DNA of 64,000 nt from Coprinus comatus (lineage: Eukaryota; Basidiomycota; Agaricomycetes; Agaricales; Agaricaceae), in contig JAWPGT010000011.1 in NCBI GenBank assembly GCA_034638255.1, forward strand, positions 558,001-622,000, in the 5' to 3' direction. Positions 11,120 through 23,600 of this stretch are shown in pieces. The notes below the pieces were generated by a model. That model was not told where the DNA came from. It saw only the letters and a program-made list of their open reading frames with translations, and did no database searches. Each line of letters begins with the position of its first letter. Position 1 is the stretch's first letter. The position numbers and the translations under genes are program-made.

Positions 11120-14100
11120 ATGGCTGATCGTCTCGCGAGAGTCGTCTCCAGACTGCAGGGACTTCCCTCAATTTCACTACCAACCGATTACCCGAGACCG
11201 ACTGGTGGCAACAAACTCATCGAGGCCGTTCATGTTGCCGAATTATCTGAACAGACTGCAACAAGCCTTATGAGGCTTGCCCTCTTCACAGAAAACGAGG
11301 ATAGTGATGAGGACGATGGAGCATCCCAGGGCGCGCGTCCCACGGCTTTCCATTTACTTCTGGCTGCTTTTGTTGCGTTACTCCATCGATACACCGGAGA
11401 TACCGACATTGTGATCGGGTCATCATCTGCAACAGCCCGTGATCCTCTGGTTCTTCGGCTTGCAGTCGACCCTTCGGATCCTTTCTGGGCAATCGTACGA
11501 CGCGTACAGCAGGTTGAGCTCGAAGCTGAAGCCGATGCCGTACCTTTTGAACAACTCACACGAGCATTGAGCAAAGGAAGCGATGGTTTGGAGTCGCCCA
11601 TTTTCAGGGTTCGCTTTTTCGACGAAACAGATGAACCCAAGGACAATTTCATCAGGTCTACAAACCTCACTTCAGATCTCACCATCTTTGTTACACGACC
11701 TCCTGTCACAACGCGAACAGCGCTTGCACCTCGTTTTTCCCTCAGGATTCTTTACAACTCTTTGTTGGCGACGCCACAACGTATCTCTTACATCGTAGAC
11801 CAAATTTCAGTCCTCCTCCGCAAAGTTTCCCTAAATCCGTTGGCTACAGTCGGATCTGTGCCTTTGGTTACTCCATCACAGAAATCCAAGCTTCCCGATC
11901 CTACCGCTGATCTCGATTGGTGTGGATGGAAGGGTGCTATCACTGATGTCTTTTCCTATAATGCTCGCACACAGCCGGATAGACCTTGTGTAATCCAAAG
12001 TATACCCGCCCCTAGCCCTGAACACCCCCAGACCACCTTGACTTATACCTATGGCCAAATTCGAAGAGCCTCTAATATCCTTGCGCACCATTTGATCGCT
12101 GGAGGTATACAAAGGGAGGAAGTCGTTATGGTTTACGCTCATCGCAGCGTCGATCTTGTTGTTGCAGTAATGGCTGTTCTCAAAGCCGGTGCAACCTTCT
12201 CCGTGATTGGTACGTGATAGGCATTTACGGTGATGAAAAGTCAATTCATGCCGAAAGTCAGATCCCGCCTATCCCACAAGTCGTCAAACCATCTATCTTC
12301 GGGTGGCCCAACCCCGTGGTCTAGTGGTGCTCAAGGGAGCGGGTACAATTAGTCCCACAGTGCGCGATTTCCTCTCATCAGAGCTCAAGATTCGGGTTGA
12401 AGTCCCTGCACTGGAAATCCTGCCCGATGGTAGTATTAAGGGTGGTGCTGGTACAAATGGTATCGATGTTTTGGCCAAACAAGTTGCACTCTCTGAGATC
12501 GACCCCAACGTCATCCTCGGTCCAGACAGTGTCGGCACGCTCTCTTTCACCAGTGGTAGCACTGGTATCCCCAAAGGCGTCAAGGGACGCCATCACAGTT
12601 TGACACATTTCTTCCCTTGGATGGGCGAAAGATTTGGACTTGGTGAAAACTCTAAATTCACGATGCTTAGTGGCATCGCGCATGATCCTATACAACGCGA
12701 TAGTAGGTGTCTACATGTGTTTGTTCATGGAATTGGCAATTAATTCGTATATCGCAGTGTTTACCCCCCTTTTCTTTGGTGCACAATTGCATGTCCCTAC
12801 AGCGGATGATATTGGTACTCCTGGACGCCTTGCCGAATGGATGGCCAATAGCGAAGTTACAGTAACTCACCTTACTCCCGCTATGGGTCAATTACTTTCT
12901 GCCCAAGCAACTCGTCAGATTCCGTCCCTTCAGAATGCATTCTTTGTGGGTGATATACTCACCAAAAGGGATTGTCTGCGCCTTCAATCTCTCGCCGCCA
13001 ATGTCCGTATCATTAACATGTACGGAACTACCGAAACTCAACGCGCCGTGTCATACTTCGCCATTCCTCCCCTTTCTGTAGATTCAAGCTTCCTCGCTAC
13101 ACAGAAGGATATTATGCCTGCCGGACAGGGTATGATCGACGTTCAACTTCTTGTGGTGAACAGAAATGATAGAAATGTCCCTTGTGCTGTTGGCGAAGTG
13201 GGTGAAATTTACGTTCGATCGGGAGGTTTGGCAGAAGGTTATCTTGACCCTGCTGCCACGGCGGAGAAGTTTGTTGGGAATTGGTTCTCCGCTAATGCTC
13301 CTGCCAGAAAAGACATTATCCTTCATCCTACACATGGACTTGCTGGCCCAGAATCACTTCATTGGAAGGGTATTCGTGATCGCATGTATCGATCTGGTGA
13401 TCTCGGTCGTTATCTACCTGACGGCACTGTTGAATGTACTGGCCGTGCAGATGACCAAGTTAAAATTCGTGGATTCCGAATCGAACTTGGTGAAATTGAC
13501 ACTCATCTCAGTCAACACCCTCTTGTCCGTGAGAATGTTACTTTGGTTAGGAGAGATAAAGATGAAGAGAAGATCCTCATCAGCTACTTTGTTCCCCTCG
13601 AAGGACCTAATCTTGACGGATTCGTCAGTGAGGCGCCGGAGGATGAAGATGCGAAGGGCTTGGTGGCTGGTATGAGACGTTACAGGCGTCTCATCAAGAA
13701 CATCCGAGAGTATCTGAAGACCAAATTACCGAGTTACAGCGTGCCAACAAGTATGCTCTCCATCATCACTTTCATTCCAATCGATCCTGATGCTCAATTA
13801 TTACTTTCTTTCTAGTCATCGTACCACTCAAGCGCATGCCTTTGAATCCAAATGGAAAGATTGACAAGCCGGCTCTTCCGTTCCCGGACACTGCACAAGC
13901 ATCTAATGTGGCAATCACCTCTAAAGCAGCGAACCCGACGGAGGAGAAGATGCAAAGTATCTGGGCAAACATTTTACCAAACGCACCAAACCCCATCCCA
14001 TTGGACGAAAGCTTCTTCGACCTGGGCGGTCATTCTATCCTCGCCACTCGTCTTATCTTTGAGATACGTAAAGTTTTCGTGGTTAATGCACCCTTGGGTT

Positions 14101-15715
14101 TAATTTTCGAGCAACCCACTATCGCGGGTCTTGTTGCCGCTGTCGATTTACTCAGAAACGCCGATTTGGGTTTAGCGTATCAAGAGACTACTACATTACC
14201 GCCTATTGGTGGTGGTGGTGCTGGTTTGCTGAACGTACCGAGAGGCATTCCAAATAAGACTAATGCGGCGCCTCTCGAGTATGGACAAGATTACATTAAT
14301 CTGCTTGAGAAATTGAAACCCTCTTACCCATCGCTTCCGACCGATTTCTACGACCATCCATTGACGGTGTTCTTGACCGGTGCGACCGGATTTTTGGGCG
14401 CGTTCGTTTTGAAAGATTTGCTTTCGAAAGAAGAAAGGGTGAAAAAGGTTATTTGTTTAGTTAGAGGCTCCGATCAACAGAAGGCTTTGAGTCGTTTGAG
14501 AGAAGGTTCAACTGATCGGGAGGTTTGGGATGAGAAGTGGGTTGAGTCGGGAAGGCTTGAAGTTGTTACTGGTGATTTGGGTCTCGAGTCGTTCGGACTT
14601 GATAAAGAGACCTGGGATAGGGTTGCAGCTGAAGCTGAAGTGATTCTACACAATGGTGCTTTGGTAAGTGATTCCTTGGGTTTCACTTTGTCCGTAATAA
14701 CTACTTATCATCCCATTCCTTCACTTTAGGTTCACTGGGTGTATCCTTATGAGAAGCTGAGGAACGCAAATGTTTTGGCTACTGTCACCACGCTGGACCT
14801 GGCATCTACTGGAAAACCAAAGTCGATCGTATTCGTCAGTTCAACGTCCGCGATTGACACCGACCATTATGTTCAACTTTCTGAAACCATTGCTCAATCC
14901 GATTCTCCATTCAAGGGTATTCCCGAAAGCGATGACTTGGAGGGCGCCAAGGCAGATCTCAAGACTGGCTATGGTCAGACCAAGTGGGTGTCTGAGAAAC
15001 TTCTGTTTGAGGCTGGCAGAAGAGGCTTGAGCGGACATATCATCCGTCCTGGATATGTTGTTGGTGATTCCAAGTCTGCAGGTGAGTATTTCTTCCGTGG
15101 TTGACTTGTATATCATAAATGAGAAATTTGTTTCTTCTAGTCACCAATACCGACGATTTCATCTGGCGTATGGTTAAAGGATGTCTCCAACTTGGATTGA
15201 TTCCTGATATCAACAACACCATTAACATGGTTCCTGTTGATCATGTCGCCCTCTGCACTTCCCTTGCTGCTACTTCACCCTTGAAAGACGCCAAACAAAG
15301 TGTTCTCCATATCACAGCTCAACCTCTACCTACATTCAACACAATGCTTTCAGCACTCACCAAATACGGATATCAAACCAAACCCGTTGAATACATTGTT
15401 TGGCGTAGAAAACTTGAACAACATGTTATGGAAACTCAAGATAATGCACTTTTCCCTCTATTGCATTTCGTGCTTGATGATCTTCCAACAAGTACTAAAG
15501 CTCCCGAATTGGATGATACAAATACTTCGAGATTGTTGGAACAATTCACTGGGTTGACTGTGAAAACTGTTAATGATGATTTGATGGGATTGTATTTGGC
15601 TTGGTTGATCGGTGCTGATTTCTTACCGAAACCTTTGGCTGAAAATCCGGAGAAGGTTTTGCCGAAGTTGAGTAATACGGGTGTTATTAAGGCAGCTGGT
15701 CGTAGTGGTGTTTGA
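11120..15715 (+). CDS. LYS2: L-2-aminoadipate reductase (alpha-aminoadipate pathway)
   Basis: Predicted 1432-aa enzyme of fungal lysine synthesis that activates, tethers and reduces alpha-aminoadipate to its semialdehyde. Exons are 11120-12209, 12262-12702, 12758-13750, 13816-14663, 14730-15081 and 15141-15715. The N-terminus ([16 protein letters not shown]) is typical of Lys2. The adenylation domain spans roughly residues 260-840 with [11 protein letters not shown] near 460, GTTETQ and YRSGDLGRY. The carrier-protein motif [14 protein letters not shown] near residue 910 carries the Ser that receives phosphopantetheine. The NAD(P)H reductase domain starts at [15 protein letters not shown] near 1026 and has the [10 protein letters not shown] catalytic Tyr/Lys motif near 1203. 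The start codon has a strong context (caccATGgct). A partner phosphopantetheinyl transferase (Lys5 type) is required but is not in this window. Length and domain order match the family. Confidence 0.97.
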
Positions 15716-16801
15716 GGGATTGGTTTTTTTTTTTGAAAGGTTAGACAAGAAGTAAAAGGAATAATTGGGGATAGGAAAGGAATGGGAATAAGGAAAGAAG
15801 AGAAACAAAAAGGAATTCGTTTTCGGGCTTTGTGAGGAAGAAAAACCGTCCAAGCTTAGTTCAGGTTGACTTGTTTCGAAAAAAAAAATGAAGATAAAAG
15901 TTATTAGATGTGTATCTTCTTTGGTTGTTTTTTTGGTATGGTAGTATAATAATGATATCAAGTATGTATGAAGGAAGGGTGAGGACGTTAAAAGGGAAGC
16001 GATGTATGAGTATTAGGAAGAAAGATAATAGAAAAGAAATTTCGTTTTGTCAATTTTACAAAGTACAAACCATTGAATTTGGTTCAAAAACGGCGGTGTC
16101 ACTCAGCGCACAGTGCACTCGTTATCGAAACACGAAGGCAAAGGATGTAAAAATAAAATAAAGTAGACAACAGAAAGTTCAATATAATATATTGACCTGA
16201 CCACCCAAAAATCAAGCTTCAAGCTTTAATTTTTAAAAGAAGATATGCAATTTAAAGAGCATCAGAGCTTCTAATTTGAAATAATATTTTTTTTAAACCC
16301 CGCATTAACCAACACTGTGTATAATCCTACGTGTGTGCACTATACAGAGGTAAGAGCGTCGATGAACTTATGAGGAGAAAAATCCGCGCCAAAGCGGGTA
16401 TTAGAGTTTATAAATTATTTGTTTCAACTTTCTATAGAATCTTGACGTTCCGTTAAAATATGTTAAACGACGCAATAATCAGAAGTCTAGGGGAATTTGA
16501 AATGTTATTTTTCGAATAGAGAAGAAAATATGTTCTGAGTTGACCACTGCATTGGTCGGGTTGTACAGTTAATTAAACATCCCAAATGTCGAATCATGAT
16601 TCATAACAACGTCGCACGATAACTATTACTGTGTACGATAACATAGCACAAAACAACGTGAAGGGTTCAAAAATGTAAGTATAAAGTGTGCAGAGACTCG
16701 AGAGCAAAGTGAAAATCGGATATGTAGGGTATATCATTGAATCTATCATGTGCCTACATTGAAACGCATTCCATGATACCAACCTTCATCCATTCAACCC
16801 T
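15716..16801. other. Intergenic region between convergent LYS2 and nuclease genes
   Basis: Holds the two 3' untranslated regions. The sequence is purine-rich after the LYS2 stop, then AT-rich. I see no gene, RNA or repeat here. Confidence 0.45.
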
Positions 16802-17979
16802 TCAAAATTCCTCAACAAAAGAACCAGAATCCCCATCTCCAAAAATATAATTCAAAGTTGCAGCCAATCTCAATCCACCCATAACCAACTGTTTATCCAA
16901 AATCCTATCATCCTCAATAGGTCCCATATAATCTTCATTATTCATCTCATACAACACCTTCTTCGCCTTCTTGCTCTTCTTGCCATTGGTAGATGAAGGA
17001 AGACATTGACGAGAGGCGTCATAAGTTGAAGGATCTTCGAGAAGTTGTTTAGGCCATAAATGTTCACAAACTAAAGTATGGGTTGGAATTGCCCAATGAT
17101 AAGGACATATGAAATTCGTATCAGCTTTGATTCCACCATCATTTGATAATGGAGTAGAAGGACATGAAATCCAGTTGGAGATTTCGGAAGACCAGGTACT
17201 TTCGATTCCTTCGTAAATTAATTGACGAACGTATGCATCGTAATTCGAACCTTGAAGATGATTGTCGACTTTTGTAGTTAATGAGGTAGGAAGGGAAGTG
17301 TTTGAGAAGGAGGAAGTTGTATTTTGAGCCTTCGAGATAGCAAGTGAAGGAAGAATGTCATCCCATAATACATGAAGATTCATTTGTTGTCCATTAAAAC
17401 AAATCTGTTGACCATTTCCACCTAGGTATTTCGAAGTCGTATGCAATGGCATATGAAGATCCGCAATTAAATGAACAACAAACTTGAGAGCTTCTTCTAC
17501 CAATGCCCTCCACCCTCAACCACATCCGAGTCACCCGGAGCCGAAACCGAAACCGAAGTAGAGGCGGAGTGTTCCAAGAGGATTTGAGTGGTATTACGAA
17601 TACCCGAGAGAATGTTGACATTTGGGTTTGACCAACCGCCAGCACCAGGGAATAAACAACCATTTTCTAATGGTGGATTATCATTAATAGCACCGATATA
17701 ATGAAGAGGAATAGACCACGCCATCTTTTTCTTGTTTTCATCCGCCCAAGTCGACACAGCGGCAAGATGACAAGAACCCGATGGTGTAGTCTGATTAGCA
17801 GCCTCTATGTCTCCAACATTGGAACCAACGGTGTTATTAAGAATGGCACAAACGCGCTCGAGGGCTTTAGGGGCCGTGTAAATTTCGGCGATTGTAGCAA
17901 TTATTTGGTGACCCTCTGGTCCCCATGCATTGACACTGAGACCAAATGCGAGAATAGGTAACAATGTTTTTGACAACAT
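16802..17979 (-). CDS. Secreted S1/P1-type nuclease
   Basis: Predicted zinc-dependent, single-strand-preferring nuclease/3'-nucleotidase of the S1/P1 family. A signal peptide (MLSKTLLPILAFGLSVNA) is followed directly by Trp, so the mature protein starts WGPEGHQ as in nuclease P1. All nine expected zinc ligands are visible: Trp1 and the His of WGPEGHQ, Asp in STWAD, His in PLHYI, His/Asp/His in HLIADLHMPLH, and His/Asp in LHVLWDD. Several Asn-x-Ser/Thr sites fit secretion. The two exons are 17979-17535 and 17496-16802 (379 aa). They can be joined only by a GT-AG segment of 38 nt (or 41 nt with the next AG), which is very short for an intron. Without it the frame shifts just before the His-x3-Asp helix. 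The spacing from NTT to EALKF is close to what I recall for relatives only if that segment is removed. A long C-terminal region includes a Lys-rich patch. Confidence 0.9.
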
Positions 17980-20697
17980 TTTCTTCTTATTGAAAGTGTG
18001 GGGAAAAGGGGAAGAAAACGGAGAAAGGTAAGCGCCTAAAGTTGACAGCAGTGTTCGTTTATGTACCCTTTTTTTATGCAGTGGGTTATTTTTGGAACGG
18101 GAGTCTCCCGTGATTGGAGGAAGAAAAAGTACCGCCTCGAGGCTTCTGTCCATCAAGCGGTAAACCCCTCAGCCTTGAAAATCAGACGAGTTGTCTGAGT
18201 TTCTGATTTGGATATGTATGTATACATACCTTGGGGATAGAGAACATATTATGGACTGATATTTAAGTCTGTGTGATAAATTGTAATAATGGTAATATCA
18301 ACTACATACCCGAATCAAGAGATTCAATACACAACACTTTTGTACAACTTGAAATCGAATGTAATATACGAATAGACTAACGATAGTTGCACATTTCGTA
18401 TTGATCCACTGTATTCCGAAGTGTAAACTGGCATGTCATTTGAAGAAAATCGTTCATTGGTTCTGAGTCTTTGAATCTGATGATGAGTGTCGAAAACTTC
18501 TCATGATCATTATAGTAAGCGACGTCGCCTACATAAATATGTACGTCGCTTGGTAATAACAACTTGAATTGTACCTTCGTACAAGTGGCAAGTGACCCGC
18601 TGAGTGTTGAACTTTGAACGTTTGAACCTTGAGGCTTTTCCTGTACTGTTCGTATTTGTGTAATAAAGCTCGTTGATTTCAGATTAACCAAACGGTTAAT
18701 ATTGAATATTGAATAATGACTCTTTAGCGTTTAATGCTAATCTTGGAACATATTAAAGCGTCAGTCTATCTTGAGGAGAAAATCCCAAACACAATGGTAC
18801 GCAGTCGACCATTTTTACAATATTTTAGATTTAGTATAATTGACTCTATGCCGAGGTCCGAGGAGTTCGTTTGCAATTCAGCATTCAACATACCGCACGG
18901 AATCGGACAATCGTCACATTTTGCAATGATGTAATATATGATGTATGATGTATGGTTTAAGATTTACATAGCCTTAGAAATAAAATAAAATAGAAATAGA
19001 TCGATGAAACATTTAGCACAAGTGAGTCGTGACAAGAAGGATAAGTCCGAAGTAAGGTCCGAGTCATCGTCATCTCCTTTTATCAAGGTTGGTTATGGAG
19101 TCCTGGTGAGAGAGAATGGACTTGAAGGAATAAAGAAGGTACTAATAGTAGTACTGAAGAATTATTATTATTAGCTCCGAATTGGAAAACAGAAATGACT
19201 ATTTCTGTTTTCTGCGTAATCAGGCCATATTCATTTCTCATCATATACTGTGTTTATCAAGAGATATACATAAGTACACTTTTTGCATACTTATCATATC
19301 AAAGTTGGATGACTTTTTTTTTATAACTTGTTCTTATTGTTGTACTAACTGTGCGTTTCATTGGTAAGTAAAACTAAACTTTATATATTACATATGAGTC
19401 AATGACATCAGGTTAACTAGGAGCGGTTTAAAACTGCCTCCGACCGAGTCCCCGAGTTATGACTAGTTTCCAGTTGTAGTTGTAAAATGATGAATGGTGA
19501 AGTGTATTTGGAACTTGTTGGGGTCATTGTTACGAATTTGGCAATAAATGTACTTGCTCTTGAAGTCGAAAACTCCAATGACCGAAGGTGTAACTATGGA
19601 CATTGGAAACTCAAAATCTTACGCGGAAGGATGTTATATTTGATTCAAGAACACTGATGAATGTCAATAAACAGTCAGTCAGTTCTTCCCCTGCTTGGCA
19701 GTACTCGGCGAGCCACAAAGACTCTGACCGAGGGAGGTACACATCATAGGAATGTCACCAATGGTTCTGTGATACTATCGCAGAGTGTTTTTTGTATAGA
19801 TTTAAACATGAGGCCTTGAGACCTTATTTACTCTTGTTCAAGTTATGAGCTTTTGTACGTACGAAGCGTCATAGATAAAAGGAAAGGAAAGGAGGAGAGA
19901 TGGAGATCCGGGGAATGAATATGTATTATGGATTGATATATGGTATAGTGTGCCATGTCAATGGCAGGGCAGGGCATGAGGACAGTTGGGGGACTGATAG
20001 ATCTTCCAGAAATACCTAATGTCAAAATCACCGGGACTTTTCTTAACCGGAGATGTGGAATCTACCCTTATTTATGAGGTTGAAGCGTCAAGCACGCCGT
20101 CAAGCTTGGAGTTATTTCTTGAGGTTTTTTGTTTTATAAATCATAGTCTTTCTTATCGGATCCGATAACGTGGATGAGTTGAAACACAAAACACAGAATA
20201 TGTAGTCTACACGTAATTATTCAGCGAGATAATCGGAATAGAATGGACAATATCAAAAGACTGGACTCTATATTGAGCTTAGGTTACCGTTGGTGTCGCA
20301 GCAGGTCACAAAGCCATTGCAGGTTAGGACAACCGGGGTTGGTTTTCGGGTTCCTTAAAGAGTACTAACTGGGCAAACAGGTGGCCTCAGTCACTAGAAT
20401 CATTGTGTCGTAAAAATCGTGACGACTTGGAGAAATACTTGGGAGGAATGTAGGACATATAGGAAGGAGGATAATCATAATTTAGGCTCGGGCCGTGTCT
20501 TTTGTGAAGAAAGATTAAATTTCCATTAGTATCGCAGAGTGGTTTGGTATTTGCCGAAGAGGTAGGGCCATTGAGGGAGTGGCAGTGACAGGGGGTCTTT
20601 TCCCAAATAGGCAATAGGTGAAATTTAAATATTAATGATGGTACGACGTTGTGGTGTTCTCATCCTCCCAAGGTCTTCAACACGACTGGACTGAGCC
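17980..20697. other. 2.7-kb intergenic region between nuclease and HMG-CoA reductase
   Basis: The two flanking genes diverge, so both promoters lie here. On the minus strand a TATA-like run (GCATAAAAAAAGG) sits at about 18069-18081, roughly 90 bp before the nuclease start. Open frames such as 18377-18691 (minus) lack an ATG. No RNA gene or mobile element was recognised. Confidence 0.4.
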
Positions 20698-23600
20698 ATG
20701 CGCGCTCTACTCAGGCCATTTGCTCTCCACGCAGCATACACACCCATAGAGACCATTGTCTTCTTCTGTATTGTTGGAACTCTTGCCTACTTCCATATTC
20801 TCAACGCAATCAAGCATTCGGCCTTTCTTTCTCTCTCAAACTCCCCCTATGCTCCCCCTTCTCTTCGACCAGCGCATGCGCTCCTCAGACAGGGTGAATG
20901 GGTAAATGTCAGAGAGGCTGGATGGCTCCACGCAAAGGCAGATGAACGCGCGACAACTGTAGAGGTCCAACAACTCATCTTTACTCTCGACTCGTCCCGT
21001 GGTGAGGTCAGTATTTTACTTTTGGAGAGTGTGCGAAGGAAATAACATAAATTGCAGATTATCCCAGAAACTGTGTCATTGCTGGATGCTCCGCTCTCAG
21101 ACTCCACACATAACCTCACCAGGCACCTGAGCACAAGCTTTCTCTCCTCAACGGGTAGAAAGTATCCCAGCATTTGTCATCGCCCCTTCAATTCTTCCCT
21201 CTCCACTTGCTTTACCCACCAGCAGGCTACCTCCCGTTCATTCACACACACCCTCGCTTTTACTCCTGGCGCTCCAAAAGATGACTGGCTTTCTGCTTTG
21301 ACTGCAGACGAACGTGGTGGACGCGTCTTCACCGACGACTCTGGTACCAAATTTCAAGTCGAGTCTGCTCGTACCGCTGCAGACCAGATCTCTATTGACC
21401 AGATGAGGTCTCCGACATGGGTCGCTTATGCTGCTCGTACCCTCGTCTCTCGTTTCTGGGACCTCGCAAGAAAGGCTGACTCGCTCGATATCCTCCTCAT
21501 CCTCGCAGGATATATACTCATGCACATAACCTTCTTCGTCCTTATCACACGCTCCAGGAAACTTGGCTCCAACTTCTGGCTTCCTCTCGCTATTCTTTCC
21601 AGCGCGATCCTTGCCCTCCTCATCTCCCTTCCTATTGCGATGGCCTTGCGCATTCCAATTGATCCCATTGCATTGACCGAGGCTTTGCCTTTCCTTGTTT
21701 GCACAATCGGTTTTGACAAGCCTCTTCGCCTTGCCCGCGCAGTGTTCACCCACCCACACTTGCTTGCTTCTCCCACTCCTGGCGCCCAGATGAAGCCTGC
21801 ACCCAAGATTATCACTGAGAGTCTTACAAAGGTCTATACCCCCATCTTTAGAGATTACGTTCTTGAAATCGTTGTTCTCGTCGTTGGTGCATACTCCAAA
21901 GTTGGAGGTCTCAAAGAGGTGTGTGCACTTGCTGCACTTATTCTAGGCGTTGATTGCGTCCTTATGTGCACATACTTGGCGGCCATCCTTGGTATCATGA
22001 TTGAGGTAAGTCGCTTTTCCCTATCGTTCTCTTTTGTTTCTTTGCATTTCTATCCATCGTTGCTATTTTTGTTTCTCCATGACGGAAAAAGGTCGTACCA
22101 TATTGCGGTCTTCGGGGGTCCGTTTATTCCAATTGCTGCAATTGGCTATTACCCTCCACACTTCGCTGTGCCTTTTTCGCTACGCCTCTCCGTCTTCGAT
22201 CGGGCGTTGCTTGAGCTCTGTACACCGCTTGTCACGTGGTGTCTTCCATGCAGTACTCCGAGAGTTGAGGACTGCTAGTGCAAGAGCAGAGTGACGGAGT
22301 TGGGCGGTGGGCGAATTGACTATAGCCTCTTTGGATGAATCAGATTGTTGATACACCAATCTCCCGAGCATCTGGAGTTCCGTTGCAATCCCATAGTCCG
22401 AGATTGTCCATGTCAGAGTAATCTGACATCGGGAAACATGTGCTGCGTGTTATTGATCTATGGTTTCATTGTTGTTAAAAAAGCATGTACCTCTCGGTGT
22501 TTCCAAACTCTATCGCACACAGGCCAGCAGGACCCTTACCGCCTTTGTTCTTAACCTTATTGTTTCCTCCCATTTCTTCACCCCTTTGTTAACCGACAGC
22601 TTTGGACCGTGGGTGTGAGTGGAACTGGTCATGTACCAAGATGATCCTCGCCTTCTTTTGGGCATAGCCATTGGTTGTTGGGAACACCTTTTTGTTCTTC
22701 GTGCCATTTTGGGTGCACCGCACTCCACTTAGCCTTTTCATTCCCATCTGCCCTGCATATACGATTTGTTGCTCGGATTACTTACGTTCTTTCTTATCTT
22801 GACCTCTAGGTTCGACGAATCAAGACTGCACGCGCAATGACTCGATCTTCACGCTCCCGTTCATCCTCTACATCATCAATTGCCAGCAGTCTCAATTTGA
22901 AGACTCTATCCGCCGCTTCGGGAAAGCCTTCTGCTTTATCCAATGGGAGGTCAAAGTACGAACCCAAGACTGATGGTGAACAGACCTTGGTTAAGGGTTT
23001 GAGGCACAGGATTTCCACCTCACTCTTTGGCGAGAAGGGTAGCGGGTTGGTCAAAGGTTTGGACAAGGATAGCGAAATGAGTTTAGATGCGGCTAGGCAA
23101 CAGGAGAATCCAGTTGCTCGTTTGAAACTCCTCTTGGTCAGTCGTCTTTCAATAATCACGAGGAAATTGTTACTGATGATGGCTTGCAGATCGCTACCTT
23201 CTTGACGCTCCACATCCTCAACCTCATTACACCCCTCGCACCTACCCGTCACTCTTCGTCACATTCAACTGTCAACATTCGACGAGTTGAACTCAGCTCA
23301 CCCGCTCTTCGTCCCGTTTTACAAGCTCTTGCAGATGACGCTTCTATGGTCCTCGAGATCAATGATGCAGGAGTCACAGTCGATGATGAACATCAAGTAA
23401 TGAAAGACGTTTGGGTCAAGGTTTCTCCTCCCGTTTACGTTAGAGTTGTTCCTCCTACTTCCCTCCTTGCTTCCCATCAATCTGGTAGTAACATATCGGC
23501 TCGTACCTCAACATCCCTATCTTCATCCTCCGAATATAACTACGTCTTTGAACGTCGCAGGAAGACAACTTCGGAAGTCATCGAGGCTTTCATGTCAAGT

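Noticed and set aside
18377..18691. Minus-strand open frame of about 100 codons
   Set aside because: It lacks an ATG start and an identifiable upstream exon, and matches no family I recognise.
21238..21815. Long minus-strand frames opposite HMG-CoA reductase
   Set aside because: They mirror the conserved sterol-sensing exon on the plus strand and have no independent motif.
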